Positions 25,300-33,623 of a stretch of DNA of 64,000 nucleotides are shown piece after piece. Source of the DNA: Rhizobium croatiense (GTDB taxonomy: Bacteria; Pseudomonadota; Alphaproteobacteria; Rhizobiales; Rhizobiaceae); assembly GCF_019793465.1 (NCBI RefSeq), contig NZ_JAILYJ010000001.1, forward strand, positions 1-64,000, read 5' to 3'. The position numbers and the translations under genes were made by a program. Below the pieces are notes generated by a model. It saw nothing but the letters and a program-made list of their open reading frames with translations, was not told where the DNA came from and ran no database searches. Numbering within the stretch: the first letter of the stretch is position 1; each line of letters begins with the position of its first letter.

Positions 25300-26805
25300 T
25301 TATTGCGGGCCAGGCCCGATCAATGCGGCAATTGTCGCAAAATCCGGCCCTTGCGCGCGATCCTCTTCAAGCGGCGGGACGTGGTTGCGTACGAAAGCAT
25401 AGGCTTGCGCCGATCCCTTGCCCAATTCGCCTGAGACGCCTCTGAGCTCGACGGCCTGTACCGAGGCGATCAGTTCGATAGCGATCAGATAGCGCAGGCG
25501 CTCGATGATCGCCTGCGTCTTTGCCAAAACGCTCGGGGCCATCGACGCCTGGTCTTCGATGCCATCGGCGACGGGAAGGGGCGAAAGCGAAACGGGCATG
25601 GCCAGATGACGGATTTCGGCTTCCATGGCCGAGACGGTCTTTTGCACGGTCGCAAAACCGGTACGGCTCTGGCCCATCGGGGTCAGGAAGCGTGGGAGGT
25701 CGGACATGCCGGGCGACATGATTTTCATGATCCGATAGGCGGTGCCTGCCGCGCAATGCGCCATCGCCTGCCCCAGCCTTTCCCAGGCGAGCACAAAGGC
25801 GGTCATGTCAAAATTGCCGTGTGAAAGAATGACGCCCTCGGATGCGATCACGACAGGATTGTCGCTGGAACTGACGAGCTCAATCTCGGTCGCCTGCCTT
25901 GCCTCGTCGATCGCATGCCTCAACGCACCCCAGACCTGCGGTGTGCAGCGATAGCTCAAAGGATCCTGGAGACGTCTTGCTGCATCGGCGGCGAGCAAGG
26001 AGCTTCCCGAAAGCAAATCCATCAATTGAGCGGCGACACGGCGCTGTCCAAAGGCCGGTCTCGCGGCTAGAGCGCGGTCGTCGAAGACGCTGACATTGGC
26101 CCGGAACGCTTCGAAATTCACGGCAATCGCCTTCAGAGACCAGTCGAAGAGCTGCTCGATATCCTCAAGCGCCAGACAGGCGAGGCCGATGGAGAGACTG
26201 TTGGCCACAACAAGCGCATGCCCGTCCTTCGGCGCCAATTCGAGGGGCTTCAGGCCTGCCCTTTCAAGGGCGATGGCGGCCGGCAGCACTTCGCCGCCAA
26301 GCTCGATCTCGCCGAAACCCAGAAGCCCCCGGCTCATATGGGCAAGCGGAGCCAAATCCGCCGCGCCGATCGAGCCCAGTGACGGGACGACAGGATGCAC
26401 ACCTGCATTGATGGCGGCAATCAGACCCTGGAGGACTTTCAGCGAAACGCCGGAGCCGCCCGCCGCCATGCCGGCGGCCCTGACGGCCATCATCGCCCGC
26501 ACGGGTTCCTGGGCAAGCGGTTCTCCGACGCCGACCGCGCGGGCTTGCGGCACACGCATCTGGAACGCCACCAGATCTTCCGTTGCAAGTCGGGTGTCGA
26601 CCCCTGCTCCAAGTCCCGTGGTCAGCCCATAGACCGGCAGATCGCTTTCCGTATAGCGGTCGACGACGGCGCGCGCGGCGACAATCCGGGCCTCGACCTC
26701 GGCGGAGACCTCGATCCTTGCGTGACGACGGGCAATTGCTGCGATGTCCTCGATCGTCGGCGGCGCCGCGCTGAAGATGATCGATGGAGAATTGGTGGCG
26801 CTCAC
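25300..26805 (-). CDS. Histidine-ammonia-lyase family protein lacking the MIO triad
   Basis: 501 aa, full length for HutH-like enzymes. Family features: VYGLTTGLGAG, VPSLGSIGAADLAPLAHMSRGLLG, EIELVSSSDNPVV, GNFDMTAFVLA and EDQASMAPSV. The segment that should carry the self-cyclising Ala-Ser-Gly (GASGDL) reads G147-A-A-D150-L, one residue shorter and without Ser-Gly; the DNA (26353-26376) has no frameshift here. The DPYSLRC motif reads DPLSYRC (L283), removing the usual catalytic Tyr. It therefore cannot form MIO by the known route. GTG start overlaps the regulator stop (GTGA). It may eliminate a better leaving group than ammonia, such as a trialkylamine. Confidence 0.88.
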   Translation of the reverse strand: MSATNSPSIIFSAAPPTIEDIAAIARRHARIEVSAEVEARIVAARAVVDRYTESDLPVYGLTTGLGAGVDTRLATEDLVAFQMRVPQARAVGVGEPLAQEPVRAMMAVRAAGMAAGGSGVSLKVLQGLIAAINAGVHPVVPSLGSIGAADLAPLAHMSRGLLGFGEIELGGEVLPAAIALERAGLKPLELAPKDGHALVVANSLSIGLACLALEDIEQLFDWSLKAIAVNFEAFRANVSVFDDRALAARPAFGQRRVAAQLMDLLSGSSLLAADAARRLQDPLSYRCTPQVWGALRHAIDEARQATEIELVSSSDNPVVIASEGVILSHGNFDMTAFVLAWERLGQAMAHCAAGTAYRIMKIMSPGMSDLPRFLTPMGQSRTGFATVQKTVSAMEAEIRHLAMPVSLSPLPVADGIEDQASMAPSVLAKTQAIIERLRYLIAIELIASVQAVELRGVSGELGKGSAQAYAFVRNHVPPLEEDRAQGPDFATIAALIGPGPQ

Positions 26806-27569
26806 TGTTTCTCTCCGAGAATGGCGACGGGCCTGGAGGGCCCCTTGGTGGACCGTGCTTCCAGCCGATATTGCGCGCCGGGATAGTATAACAGCGCGCA
26901 GGTAACGACGGCCTCGCCTGACCAGGTTCTTCGAAAGACGCGCAGGCAAGGGTGATCATTCTTCAGGCCGAGAAATTTGCGGATGGCCCTATCCGGTTTG
27001 ACGGCCTGGACGATATGTTCGAACGCCGTTATCGGTGCGACCTTCGTCAGATATTCGTGCGGTGTCATGCTGCCGAAGTCGGCCGACAGATAGTCCGGCG
27101 CGACCAGCGGATTGACGTAGCGCTCCTCGACCTGAATGGGCTGGCCGTTTTCCACGTGGACGATCAGCGAATGCATCACTTCCGCGCCGAGGGTGAGTTC
27201 GAGCGCGTCGGCGACATTGGCATCCGCCTTCATCAAGCCGGCCTTGACCACCACCGCCTTGTGCGTGTGCCCCCGCTCCAATATTTCGTCGGCTATGTTG
27301 CGAATTTGAAGCAGATCGACATCGAGGTGCTTTGGCGACACGAATGTTCCGATCCCGGCGGATCGTTTGAGAACGCCCTCGAACATCAACTCCCGCAGCG
27401 CCCGGTTCGCCGTCATGCGGCTGACGCCGAATGCCGCCACCAGTTCGCTTTCGGAGGATACCCGGTCTCCCGGCTGCAGCTTGCCCTCGGCGATGTCGGC
27501 CAGGATCTGCTCCTTGATCCTGATATAATGGCGTGCCTCGCCGGCGGCGGGTTTGAGCGCTTTCGTCAT
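26802..27569 (-). CDS. HutC-like GntR-family repressor with UTRA domain
   Basis: 255 aa. GntR winged helix (residues 12-78: YIRIKEQILADIAEGKLQPGDRVSSESELVAAFGVSRMTANRALRELMFEGVLKRSAGIGTFV) and a UTRA ligand domain (95-240) containing ERYVNPLVAPDYLSADF and FRRTWSGEAVVTCALLYYPGAQYRL, the HutC pattern. HutC proteins respond to urocanate and bind TGTA-N2-TACA; a perfect such site lies at 30788-30801 in front of the operon that contains this gene. It overlaps both neighbours by 4 nt, so the repressor is produced inside its own regulon. Confidence 0.9.
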   Translation of the reverse strand: MTKALKPAAGEARHYIRIKEQILADIAEGKLQPGDRVSSESELVAAFGVSRMTANRALRELMFEGVLKRSAGIGTFVSPKHLDVDLLQIRNIADEILERGHTHKAVVVKAGLMKADANVADALELTLGAEVMHSLIVHVENGQPIQVEERYVNPLVAPDYLSADFGSMTPHEYLTKVAPITAFEHIVQAVKPDRAIRKFLGLKNDHPCLRVFRRTWSGEAVVTCALLYYPGAQYRLEARSTKGPSRPVAILGEKQ

Positions 27570-28417
27570 GACAACCTCGCCACGCCATTGTCGAGGATGA
27601 TAGCGCCCCGCGAAGCAACGAGCCCCCTGAAGCGAATCTCGGCACCGTTGCGCCATATCTGCAGGGTGATCGTTTCCCCGGGAAAGGTCGGCGCGCTGAA
27701 ACGCGCCGCGATCGCGCTCAAGCCAGTAGCCATGCCTGGATCGATGGCAGCGACAATGGCGTAGCCCGCATGGCCGAAGCTGCACAGCCCATGCAGGATC
27801 GGCCGGTCAAAGCCGCTTCTGCTCGCTGCCTGCGGGTCGACATGCAGCGGATTGAGATCACCGTTCAGGCGATAGATGAGAGCGGCGTTTGCCGGTATGT
27901 CGACATTGAATTCGAAGTCCGGCTCTCCGTCCGGGACTTTGGGCAAAGGTTCAGGCGCAGATCCCGCCGAACCGCATCCACCGTCGCCGCGGCAAGCATT
28001 CGTCTGGACGATCGTCGCGATCGGCTCATCCCCGTCCGCGGTTGTGATCAGGCGCTCGAAGCTGACGAACATTCCCTTTTCAACGCCGCGATCGACTACC
28101 GAGAGGACGCGTGAGCGAGAGATCAGTCGCACATCGAGTGGGACCGGGCGGTGGATCGTCAGGCGATGTTCGGAGTGCACGAGACGCGCCCAGTCGACGC
28201 CCGTCTGCTGCATCCAAGGTCCTGGATGCGCTACGATATTGGCAAGGGTCGGCGCGGTCACGAGATCGCGTTCATAGACATAGCTCAGCGCCTTTTCGTC
28301 GAGCGCGTTGGAGCCGTAGCCAACCGAGAGCGCGTACAGGATGGCATCTCTTGCGGTGACCACATGTGTTGCTTGCGGCACCGGGTAATCGAGGATGGAT
28401 TGGGCCGACAGCGTCAC
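27566..28417 (-). CDS. Double-hotdog MaoC-like (R)-enoyl-CoA hydratase
   Basis: 283 aa, resembling eukaryotic hydratase 2. The N-terminal hotdog-like half (residues 1-150) is followed by a Gly/Ala/Pro linker and a C-terminal MaoC half with the hydratase 2 motif YRLNGDLNPLHVDPQAA (Asp and His catalytic) and GFDRPILHGLCSFGHAG. It would hydrate a trans-2-enoyl-CoA. It overlaps the SDR gene upstream and the regulator downstream by 4 nt each (ATGA). In this operon a reasonable substrate is the CoA ester of the alkenoic acid released by the lyase-like enzyme. Confidence 0.87.
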   Translation of the reverse strand: MTLSAQSILDYPVPQATHVVTARDAILYALSVGYGSNALDEKALSYVYERDLVTAPTLANIVAHPGPWMQQTGVDWARLVHSEHRLTIHRPVPLDVRLISRSRVLSVVDRGVEKGMFVSFERLITTADGDEPIATIVQTNACRGDGGCGSAGSAPEPLPKVPDGEPDFEFNVDIPANAALIYRLNGDLNPLHVDPQAASRSGFDRPILHGLCSFGHAGYAIVAAIDPGMATGLSAIAARFSAPTFPGETITLQIWRNGAEIRFRGLVASRGAIILDNGVARLS

Positions 28418-29220
28418 GATGCGGCGCCCCCGGATGTCGCGGATTTGCGAACGCCACCGGACAGGCGGATGCCGCCGTCAACGGACAGCAATTCGCCGGT
28501 AACGAAGTCTGCACCCTGAACAAGCCAGACAATAGCGCCGGCAACGTCTTCCGGCGTCGCGACCCGGCCGAGCGGCGCGGTTTCCGAAAATCGCTTGGCA
28601 ATGGCTCCATAGGCGTCCGGCCCGAGCGTGTCGCGCATCCAGCGCGTATCGATGATGCCGGGACAAACGGCGTTGACACGAATGTCGGGACCGCAGGTGC
28701 GCGCCAAAGCCAAGGTCAGCGCATTCAACGCGCCCTTGGAGGCCGTATAGGCAAGCGAGCTGCCGCCGCCCGTAAAGGCAACGTTGGATGAGACATTGAC
28801 GATCGCACCGCCGCCGCTGCCCCGCATTGCAGGCACTGCCGCCCGGCACATCTGATAGGCGCCGATGACGTTGACACCGAAAACGTTCTGGAAATCTTCG
28901 GCCGACAGCGTCTCCAGATCGAAAGGATCGGATATGACCGTCATTGCGGCATTGTTCACCAAAGCGTCGAGACGCCCCCACCGATTGACGGCAACCGCGA
29001 CCATTCGGCGGCAAGCCGCGTCATCGGCAACATCGGCCTGGACGACCTCCACCTCCGCGCCCAGGCTGCGGCAGATATCGCCGGTCTCATCGGCCTCTTT
29101 CTTGCTGCGGCTGTAATTGACGACCACCCTGGAACCGCCCTCGGCGAATTGTTTTACGCATGCAGCGCCCACACCCGTTGCCGAGCCCGTGACGATGATG
29201 GCGGCTCCATCGATTTTCAT
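28414..29220 (-). CDS. Short-chain dehydrogenase/reductase
   Basis: 268 aa classical SDR. Cofactor motif TGSATGVG (about 11-18), NNAAM near 90, catalytic Ser in NVSSN (about 145), YTASKG for Tyr and Lys (about 160-164) and VCPGIIDT. NYSRSKKEA after beta-2 suggests NADP(H). ATG 29220 overlaps the CoA-transferase stop by 4 nt. In the operon it fits oxidation of a 3-hydroxyacyl-CoA made by the MaoC-like hydratase, although SDR substrate prediction is weak. Confidence 0.88.
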   Translation of the reverse strand: MKIDGAAIIVTGSATGVGAACVKQFAEGGSRVVVNYSRSKKEADETGDICRSLGAEVEVVQADVADDAACRRMVAVAVNRWGRLDALVNNAAMTVISDPFDLETLSAEDFQNVFGVNVIGAYQMCRAAVPAMRGSGGGAIVNVSSNVAFTGGGSSLAYTASKGALNALTLALARTCGPDIRVNAVCPGIIDTRWMRDTLGPDAYGAIAKRFSETAPLGRVATPEDVAGAIVWLVQGADFVTGELLSVDGGIRLSGGVRKSATSGGAAS

Positions 29221-30767
29221 TTGGCAAAGTCCTTCATCGCATGGGTCGAAAACAGGCGCGCATCCATCTGCTTCAACTGATCCGACACTGCGACGCCCTG
29301 CGGCAGGCGGTCGAGAACATGAGCGGCAAGATCGATGCCGGGGGCAAACTCCGTCAGCGTCAAGCATCCGTCGATCACCCGAAAAACGGCCCGCTCAGTG
29401 ACGACGAGCTGTGACTGTCCCTCCGGTGCAAAGGCCGGGCTCGAACTGACCTGGTCGACAGCCTCGACGATCTTGCAAAGGCGGCCGTCCTGGATGATGT
29501 CGAGCCTGCCGTCGGCAACCGCAATCTCAGCGCCGCCAGCCGAAAATGCGCCGAGATAGACAACATGCTTGACCGTCTGCGAGATATTGGTGAAGCCGCC
29601 GACCCCGACGATGGAGTTGTTGAAGCGGCTGACATTGACCGCCCCGTGCCGATCCACCTCGGCCATGCCGAGAAAGGCGATATCGAGGCCGCCGCCGTCG
29701 TAAAAATCGAACTGCGATGCCTGTGGGATGATAGCGGTCGGATTGACGGCGGCGCCGAAGGACAGCTCCTCGGCCGGTACGCCGCCGATGACGCCGGATT
29801 CGATCGTCACCGTATAATCGTCGAATCCCTCTTCGCTGGCAATGCGGCCGATCCCGGCCGCAATGCCGATGCCGAGGTTGATCGTCGGGCGATGGAGGGT
29901 CGCCAGTTCCAGGAAAGCACGGCGCTGAATAATCTTATCGGCCGACAGCGGCGCCGGCTGCAGACGGCTCACCGCCATCCGGACGCGCCCGGTATAGGCG
30001 ATATTGTCCGTTTCGGCGAAGCTGACGCCGTGCTGGGCCGGATTTTCGCAGACGACGACATAATCGACCAGCGCCGCCGGGATGCGAACATCGTTCGGCT
30101 GCAGCGAGCCGCGTTCGGCAATCCGCTTGACCTGCACGATGACGATACCGCCGGAGTTTCGGCCTGCTTGGGCCATGGCGAGCACGTCGAGCGGAAAGGC
30201 TTCGTCCTCGAGGGTGATGTTGCCGTCTTCGTCGGCCGTCGTTCCGCGCAAAAGCACGCAGTCGAGCGGCATCGAAGGATAAAGCAGCCATTCTTTGCCG
30301 CGCAGCGACACGCGCTCGACAAGCGCGCGCGGCGTCGTCGCATTCATGCGACCGCCGCCATGCAGCGGGTCCATGAAAGAGCCGAGCCCGATATGGGTGA
30401 TCACCCCAGGCTGACCGGCGGCAATTGCACGATAGAGCTGCGCGATGACGCCTTGCGGCCAGCAATGCGCCTCGATTTTTTCCTCGATCGCCATCCTGCC
30501 GAGGCGCGGCGTTCCGCGCCATCCCCCGGCAATCACGCAGGCGACGAGGCCGTCATAGCCGAAATGCCCCATGCCGCGCGTCTGACGATCGCCCGTGCTG
30601 GCAGCAAACAGAAGTCTCAGCTTACGGGGTTTTCCGGAGGCGAGGAAACGTTCCTCGACCGCGGCCGTAATGGCCTCGGGATGGCAGCACCCTCCAAAAC
30701 CAGAAGCAGCGACAGTCATCCCGTCTTCGAGAAGATCCGCAGCCTGTTGTGAAGAGATGATCCGCAT
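29217..30767 (-). CDS. Family I CoA-transferase (propionate/acetate CoA-transferase-like)
   Basis: 516 aa, alpha and beta halves fused as in YdiF/propionate CoA-transferase. N-terminal half: GMTVAASGFGGCCHPEAI, GLGSFMDPLHGGGRMN. C-terminal half has the catalytic Glu in VTIESGVIGGVPAEELSFGAAVNPTA. It moves CoA from a donor such as acetyl- or succinyl-CoA to a carboxylic acid. First gene of the coupled five-gene unit, with the HutC-type palindrome 21 nt upstream of the chosen ATG. An upstream in-frame start at 30827 is possible but would run through the palindrome. Confidence 0.88.
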   Translation of the reverse strand: MRIISSQQAADLLEDGMTVAASGFGGCCHPEAITAAVEERFLASGKPRKLRLLFAASTGDRQTRGMGHFGYDGLVACVIAGGWRGTPRLGRMAIEEKIEAHCWPQGVIAQLYRAIAAGQPGVITHIGLGSFMDPLHGGGRMNATTPRALVERVSLRGKEWLLYPSMPLDCVLLRGTTADEDGNITLEDEAFPLDVLAMAQAGRNSGGIVIVQVKRIAERGSLQPNDVRIPAALVDYVVVCENPAQHGVSFAETDNIAYTGRVRMAVSRLQPAPLSADKIIQRRAFLELATLHRPTINLGIGIAAGIGRIASEEGFDDYTVTIESGVIGGVPAEELSFGAAVNPTAIIPQASQFDFYDGGGLDIAFLGMAEVDRHGAVNVSRFNNSIVGVGGFTNISQTVKHVVYLGAFSAGGAEIAVADGRLDIIQDGRLCKIVEAVDQVSSSPAFAPEGQSQLVVTERAVFRVIDGCLTLTEFAPGIDLAAHVLDRLPQGVAVSDQLKQMDARLFSTHAMKDFAK

Positions 30768-30787
30768 GACGATCTTTGCTTCTCCGT

Positions 30788-30801
30788 CCTGTATATACAG
30801 G
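30788..30801. promoter_or_regulatory. HutC-type operator, perfect palindrome
   Basis: CCTGTATATACAGG, a perfect 14-bp palindrome containing TGTA-N2-TACA, the reported HutC recognition pattern. It lies just upstream of the CoA-transferase start and is the only such site I found in this operon. Confidence 0.75.
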
Positions 30802-30865
30802 CTAGCCGCCGATCGTTTGGAAGGCAACCGGAATCTTTGCCGGTATTTTGGGCAAATCGCCTCGA

Positions 30866-31891
30866 TCAGCGGATGTCAAGCAGGCCGATCAGGCAAAGCC
30901 CGAGAGCCCCCAGCGCCAATAGCGACAGCGCCGCTGCGGCGAGGACACGACCGCCGGTATGGCCGACGGATCTGACATCGACGGAGAGGCCCAAAGCGGC
31001 CATGGCTGTGACGGTGAAGGCGGAAGAGACCGCCGACATACCCGGCAGCAGCGCCGCCGGGATCGCGTCAAAGGAGCGAAGCGTCACCATGGCTGCAAAA
31101 CCAAGAATGAACCAGGGTAGAACATGGCGGAGATTGACTGCCGAGCCGCCGGGACGGCGACCATGACCTGCGGCAAGCAGAAGGATGACGGGTCCGAGCA
31201 TCATCACGCGGATCAGCTTGACCAGTGTGCCCACCTGGGTGCTGACGGCTCCGGCAGAGGCCGTAGCCGCCAATACTTGCGGGAGCGCATAGGCTGTCAG
31301 CCCTGCGAAAACGCCATATTGTACGGCGCTCAAGCCCAGGAACAGATGGAGGAGCGGTAGCGTCAGCACTGCCCCGATGCCAAGCAACGCGGTAAAGGCT
31401 ATCGAAGCGGCGATATCGTTCGGTTTGGCGCCGATCACGGGCGCTGCGGCGGCAATTGCAGAATTGCCGCAGATCGAGTTGCCGCAAGCAACCAAGGTCG
31501 CCAGGCTGGCCGACAGCCCGAAGAGCCGCCCGATCAGAAAGCTGCCGGCTAAAGACAGAGCGACCAGAACAGCAATTCCGCCGACAAGCGGCAGCCCGGC
31601 CTGCCTGACGGCAGCCGTGCTGAGCGAGGCGCCGAGCAACACGACGGCGATTTCGAGAAGCGTCTTGGCGCAGAAGTGAATGCCGGGAATGAACGTCTGT
31701 GAAAGGCAGACCGAAGAGCGCACGGCAATGCCGATCAGAATGGCAAGCACGAGGCTCTCGACCCAGTGCGCGCCGAAAATCATCAGCTGTAACTGCTCAA
31801 CCAGATGCGCAGCCAGCGTGACCGCGGCACAAAGAACGAGTCCCCGCAGAAAGGTGGGAAACGACAGAGAACGGGAGGCGGAGACCAACAT
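30866..31891 (-). CDS. YeiH/UPF0324 family membrane protein
   Basis: 341 aa with about ten membrane segments. Family-typical elements: SLVLAILIGIAVR, FCAKTLLEIAVVLLGASLS, and the GNSICGNSAIAAAAPVIGA loop with its two Cys-Gly-Asn-Ser turns. Function unsettled; sulfonate/sulfate or small-anion export has been proposed for relatives. ATG 31891 is used; a GTG at 31918 would add nine residues. Divergent from a LysR gene, the classical yeiH-yeiE arrangement. Confidence 0.88.
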   Translation of the reverse strand: MLVSASRSLSFPTFLRGLVLCAAVTLAAHLVEQLQLMIFGAHWVESLVLAILIGIAVRSSVCLSQTFIPGIHFCAKTLLEIAVVLLGASLSTAAVRQAGLPLVGGIAVLVALSLAGSFLIGRLFGLSASLATLVACGNSICGNSAIAAAAPVIGAKPNDIAASIAFTALLGIGAVLTLPLLHLFLGLSAVQYGVFAGLTAYALPQVLAATASAGAVSTQVGTLVKLIRVMMLGPVILLLAAGHGRRPGGSAVNLRHVLPWFILGFAAMVTLRSFDAIPAALLPGMSAVSSAFTVTAMAALGLSVDVRSVGHTGGRVLAAAALSLLALGALGLCLIGLLDIR

Positions 31892-31992
31892 CGGCAAGAC
31901 CTTGCGGAAGAACTGCACTGTCCCACACGCAATTGTCGAATTCTATTGAATAGTTTAGCATGGTTTATTCTGCAAAATCGAACGATTGAATC

Positions 31993-32916
31993 ATGACGTT
32001 TGAACAACTCACCATATTTGTCGCGGTTGCGGAACGCGAACACCTGACTAACGCCGCCTCCGCAATCGGGCTGACGCCGTCGGCCGTCAGTTCGGCCATC
32101 CGCAATCTCGAAGCCTCCTACGGCGTCGAGCTTTTCCATCGTGTCGGACGCCGCATAGAGCTGACATACGAAGGACGGGTGTTTCTGGGCGAGGCGAGAG
32201 CCACGCTCGCACGCGCAAAAGCCGCAGCACTCGTCTTGTCCGATCTCGGCGGTCTGCAGAAGGGTGAGCTGGTGGTTTTTGCCAGCCAGACGATTGCAAG
32301 CTATTGGCTGCCGGCGATGCTTATGCGTTTCAAGATCCGCTATCCGGGCATCGACCTCAAGCTAATGATCGGCAACACGGCCACGGCGGCCAAAGCGGTT
32401 CTCGATGGATCGGCCGAAGTCGGTTTCGTCGAAGGCAGCGTTGACGAGCCGGCCCTGCATGTTCAGCCCCTTGCCGAGGACGAACTCCTTATCGTCGTCG
32501 GTCCGCGCCATCCCTGGGCGCGTAGCAAACCGATCGCACCGGCGGAGCTGGTTTCAGGCACGAAATGGGTCATGCGGGAAAAAGGGTCCGGAACCCGGTC
32601 GGCGTTCGAGGCGGCGATTTCCAATCTCGGCATTGGCCCCGCAGATCTGGCAGTCGCGCTCGAGCTGCCGTCGAACGAGGCCGTCATATCGGCAGCAAGA
32701 GAAGGCCTCTGCGCAACGGTCGTTTCCGGCGCCGTGGCCGCGCCACTATTGATGCAAGGGCTGCTGGTAAAAGTGCGCTTTCCCCTGCCCTCCCGCCAAT
32801 TTGCAATCCTGCGGCACAAACAAAGGCACTCCAGTCGCGCCTCGTTGGCGCTGGAAACGATTTGCCGCGAGGACAAAGCTGCCGAAGTCCAAAATCGGGA
32901 TGACTGGGCGCTTTAG
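31993..32916 (+). CDS. LysR-family regulator (YeiE-like)
   Basis: 307 aa. N-terminal HTH MTFEQLTIFVAVAEREHLTNAASAIGLTPSAVSSAIRNLE (1-40), then a type 2 periplasmic-binding effector domain (about 90-295, including VMREKGSGTRSAFE). AT-rich 74-nt divergent promoter region toward yeiH. It most likely controls the neighbouring membrane protein. Effector unknown. Confidence 0.9.
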   Translation: MTFEQLTIFVAVAEREHLTNAASAIGLTPSAVSSAIRNLEASYGVELFHRVGRRIELTYEGRVFLGEARATLARAKAAALVLSDLGGLQKGELVVFASQTIASYWLPAMLMRFKIRYPGIDLKLMIGNTATAAKAVLDGSAEVGFVEGSVDEPALHVQPLAEDELLIVVGPRHPWARSKPIAPAELVSGTKWVMREKGSGTRSAFEAAISNLGIGPADLAVALELPSNEAVISAAREGLCATVVSGAVAAPLLMQGLLVKVRFPLPSRQFAILRHKQRHSSRASLALETICREDKAAEVQNRDDWAL

Positions 32917-33022
32917 ATCGAGAGCAGTTCAGTTTTCAACGGAAGCGCAGAACCGCTCCATCCCTTTATTTTGTGGGTAATTCTCCGCAAAATCGCTTCG
33001 CGCTTTGCCAGGGAAAACCGCT

Positions 33023-33435
33023 TTACGCCCCGGATAGAATGCCTCCGCAGCCATCGGCAATCATGATTACGGGCGAGTTGGTATTGCCCGACACGATGGT
33101 CGGCATGATGGAGGCATCGACCACCCGCAGGTTCGCCACCCGTGAACCCGCAATTGCGGATCGACAACCGCCATCGTGTCGCTGCCCATCTTGCAAGTAC
33201 CGACCGGCTGGAAGATCGTCGTGGCGATGTCGCCGACACGGCGGATCAACTGGTCACTCTGGCAGTCCGTGCCCGGCAGCATCTCCTGCGGCCGGTATTG
33301 CGAATGGCGGCGGCCTCTATCAGCCGGCGAGCATGCCTGACCGATTTCACCGCGACCATCCGCTCGCCGACGGTCGAAAGATAATTCGGGCGGATTTGCA
33401 GTGCCAGGGAAGGGGTCGGGGCCGCCAACATGCAC
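33023..33435 (-). pseudogene. GMC oxidoreductase (choline-dehydrogenase-like) C-terminal relic
   Basis: Three minus-strand frames carry consecutive pieces of the GMC C-terminus: PSLALQIRPNYLSTVGERMV, then [36 protein letters not shown] and VDPQLRVHG, then [20 protein letters not shown] ending GGILSGA-stop at 33023. At least two frameshifts and loss of the N-terminal 75% mark it as decayed. [10 protein letters not shown] contains the second conserved GMC His region. Confidence 0.85.
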
Positions 33436-33531
33436 TTTCGCCGGCGATTAGTCGCCTGCGCTCAGAGGTAGGCCCTTCGATAACGCTTGCGTATGATAGG
33501 TCCTCTGGCATGCGAGACGTTGGAGAAAGCC

Positions 33532-33561
33532 ATGACCACGTATAACGTCGGTGTCGCCTAG
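33532..33561 (+). pseudogene. Head-only relic of an FMN reductase gene
   Basis: ATG-ACC-ACG-TAT-AAC-GTC-GGT-GTC-GCC-TAG encodes MTTYNVGVA. The first codons, the GGAG-containing leader and about 40 nt further upstream (TGCGTATGAT...GTCCT) closely match the intact FMN reductase at 19217 (MTTHKVGYL). After nine codons it runs straight into a stop and the same terminator block seen after the intact gene, so the body of the gene has been deleted. Confidence 0.75.
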
Positions 33562-33574
33562 CAACCAGGGAAAT

Positions 33575-33598
33575 GGCTGCTGCTATGCGGCAGCAGCC
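33575..33598. terminator. Hairpin between FMN-reductase relic and dehydratase gene
   Basis: GGCTGCTGC (33575-33583) and GCAGCAGCC (33590-33598), a perfect 9-bp stem with 6-nt loop. On the plus strand CGGTTTTTGG follows about 4 nt later. It lies between convergent ends and may serve both directions. Confidence 0.5.
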
Positions 33599-33623
33599 AG
33601 TCCCGGTTTTTGGAGCGGCGTCT

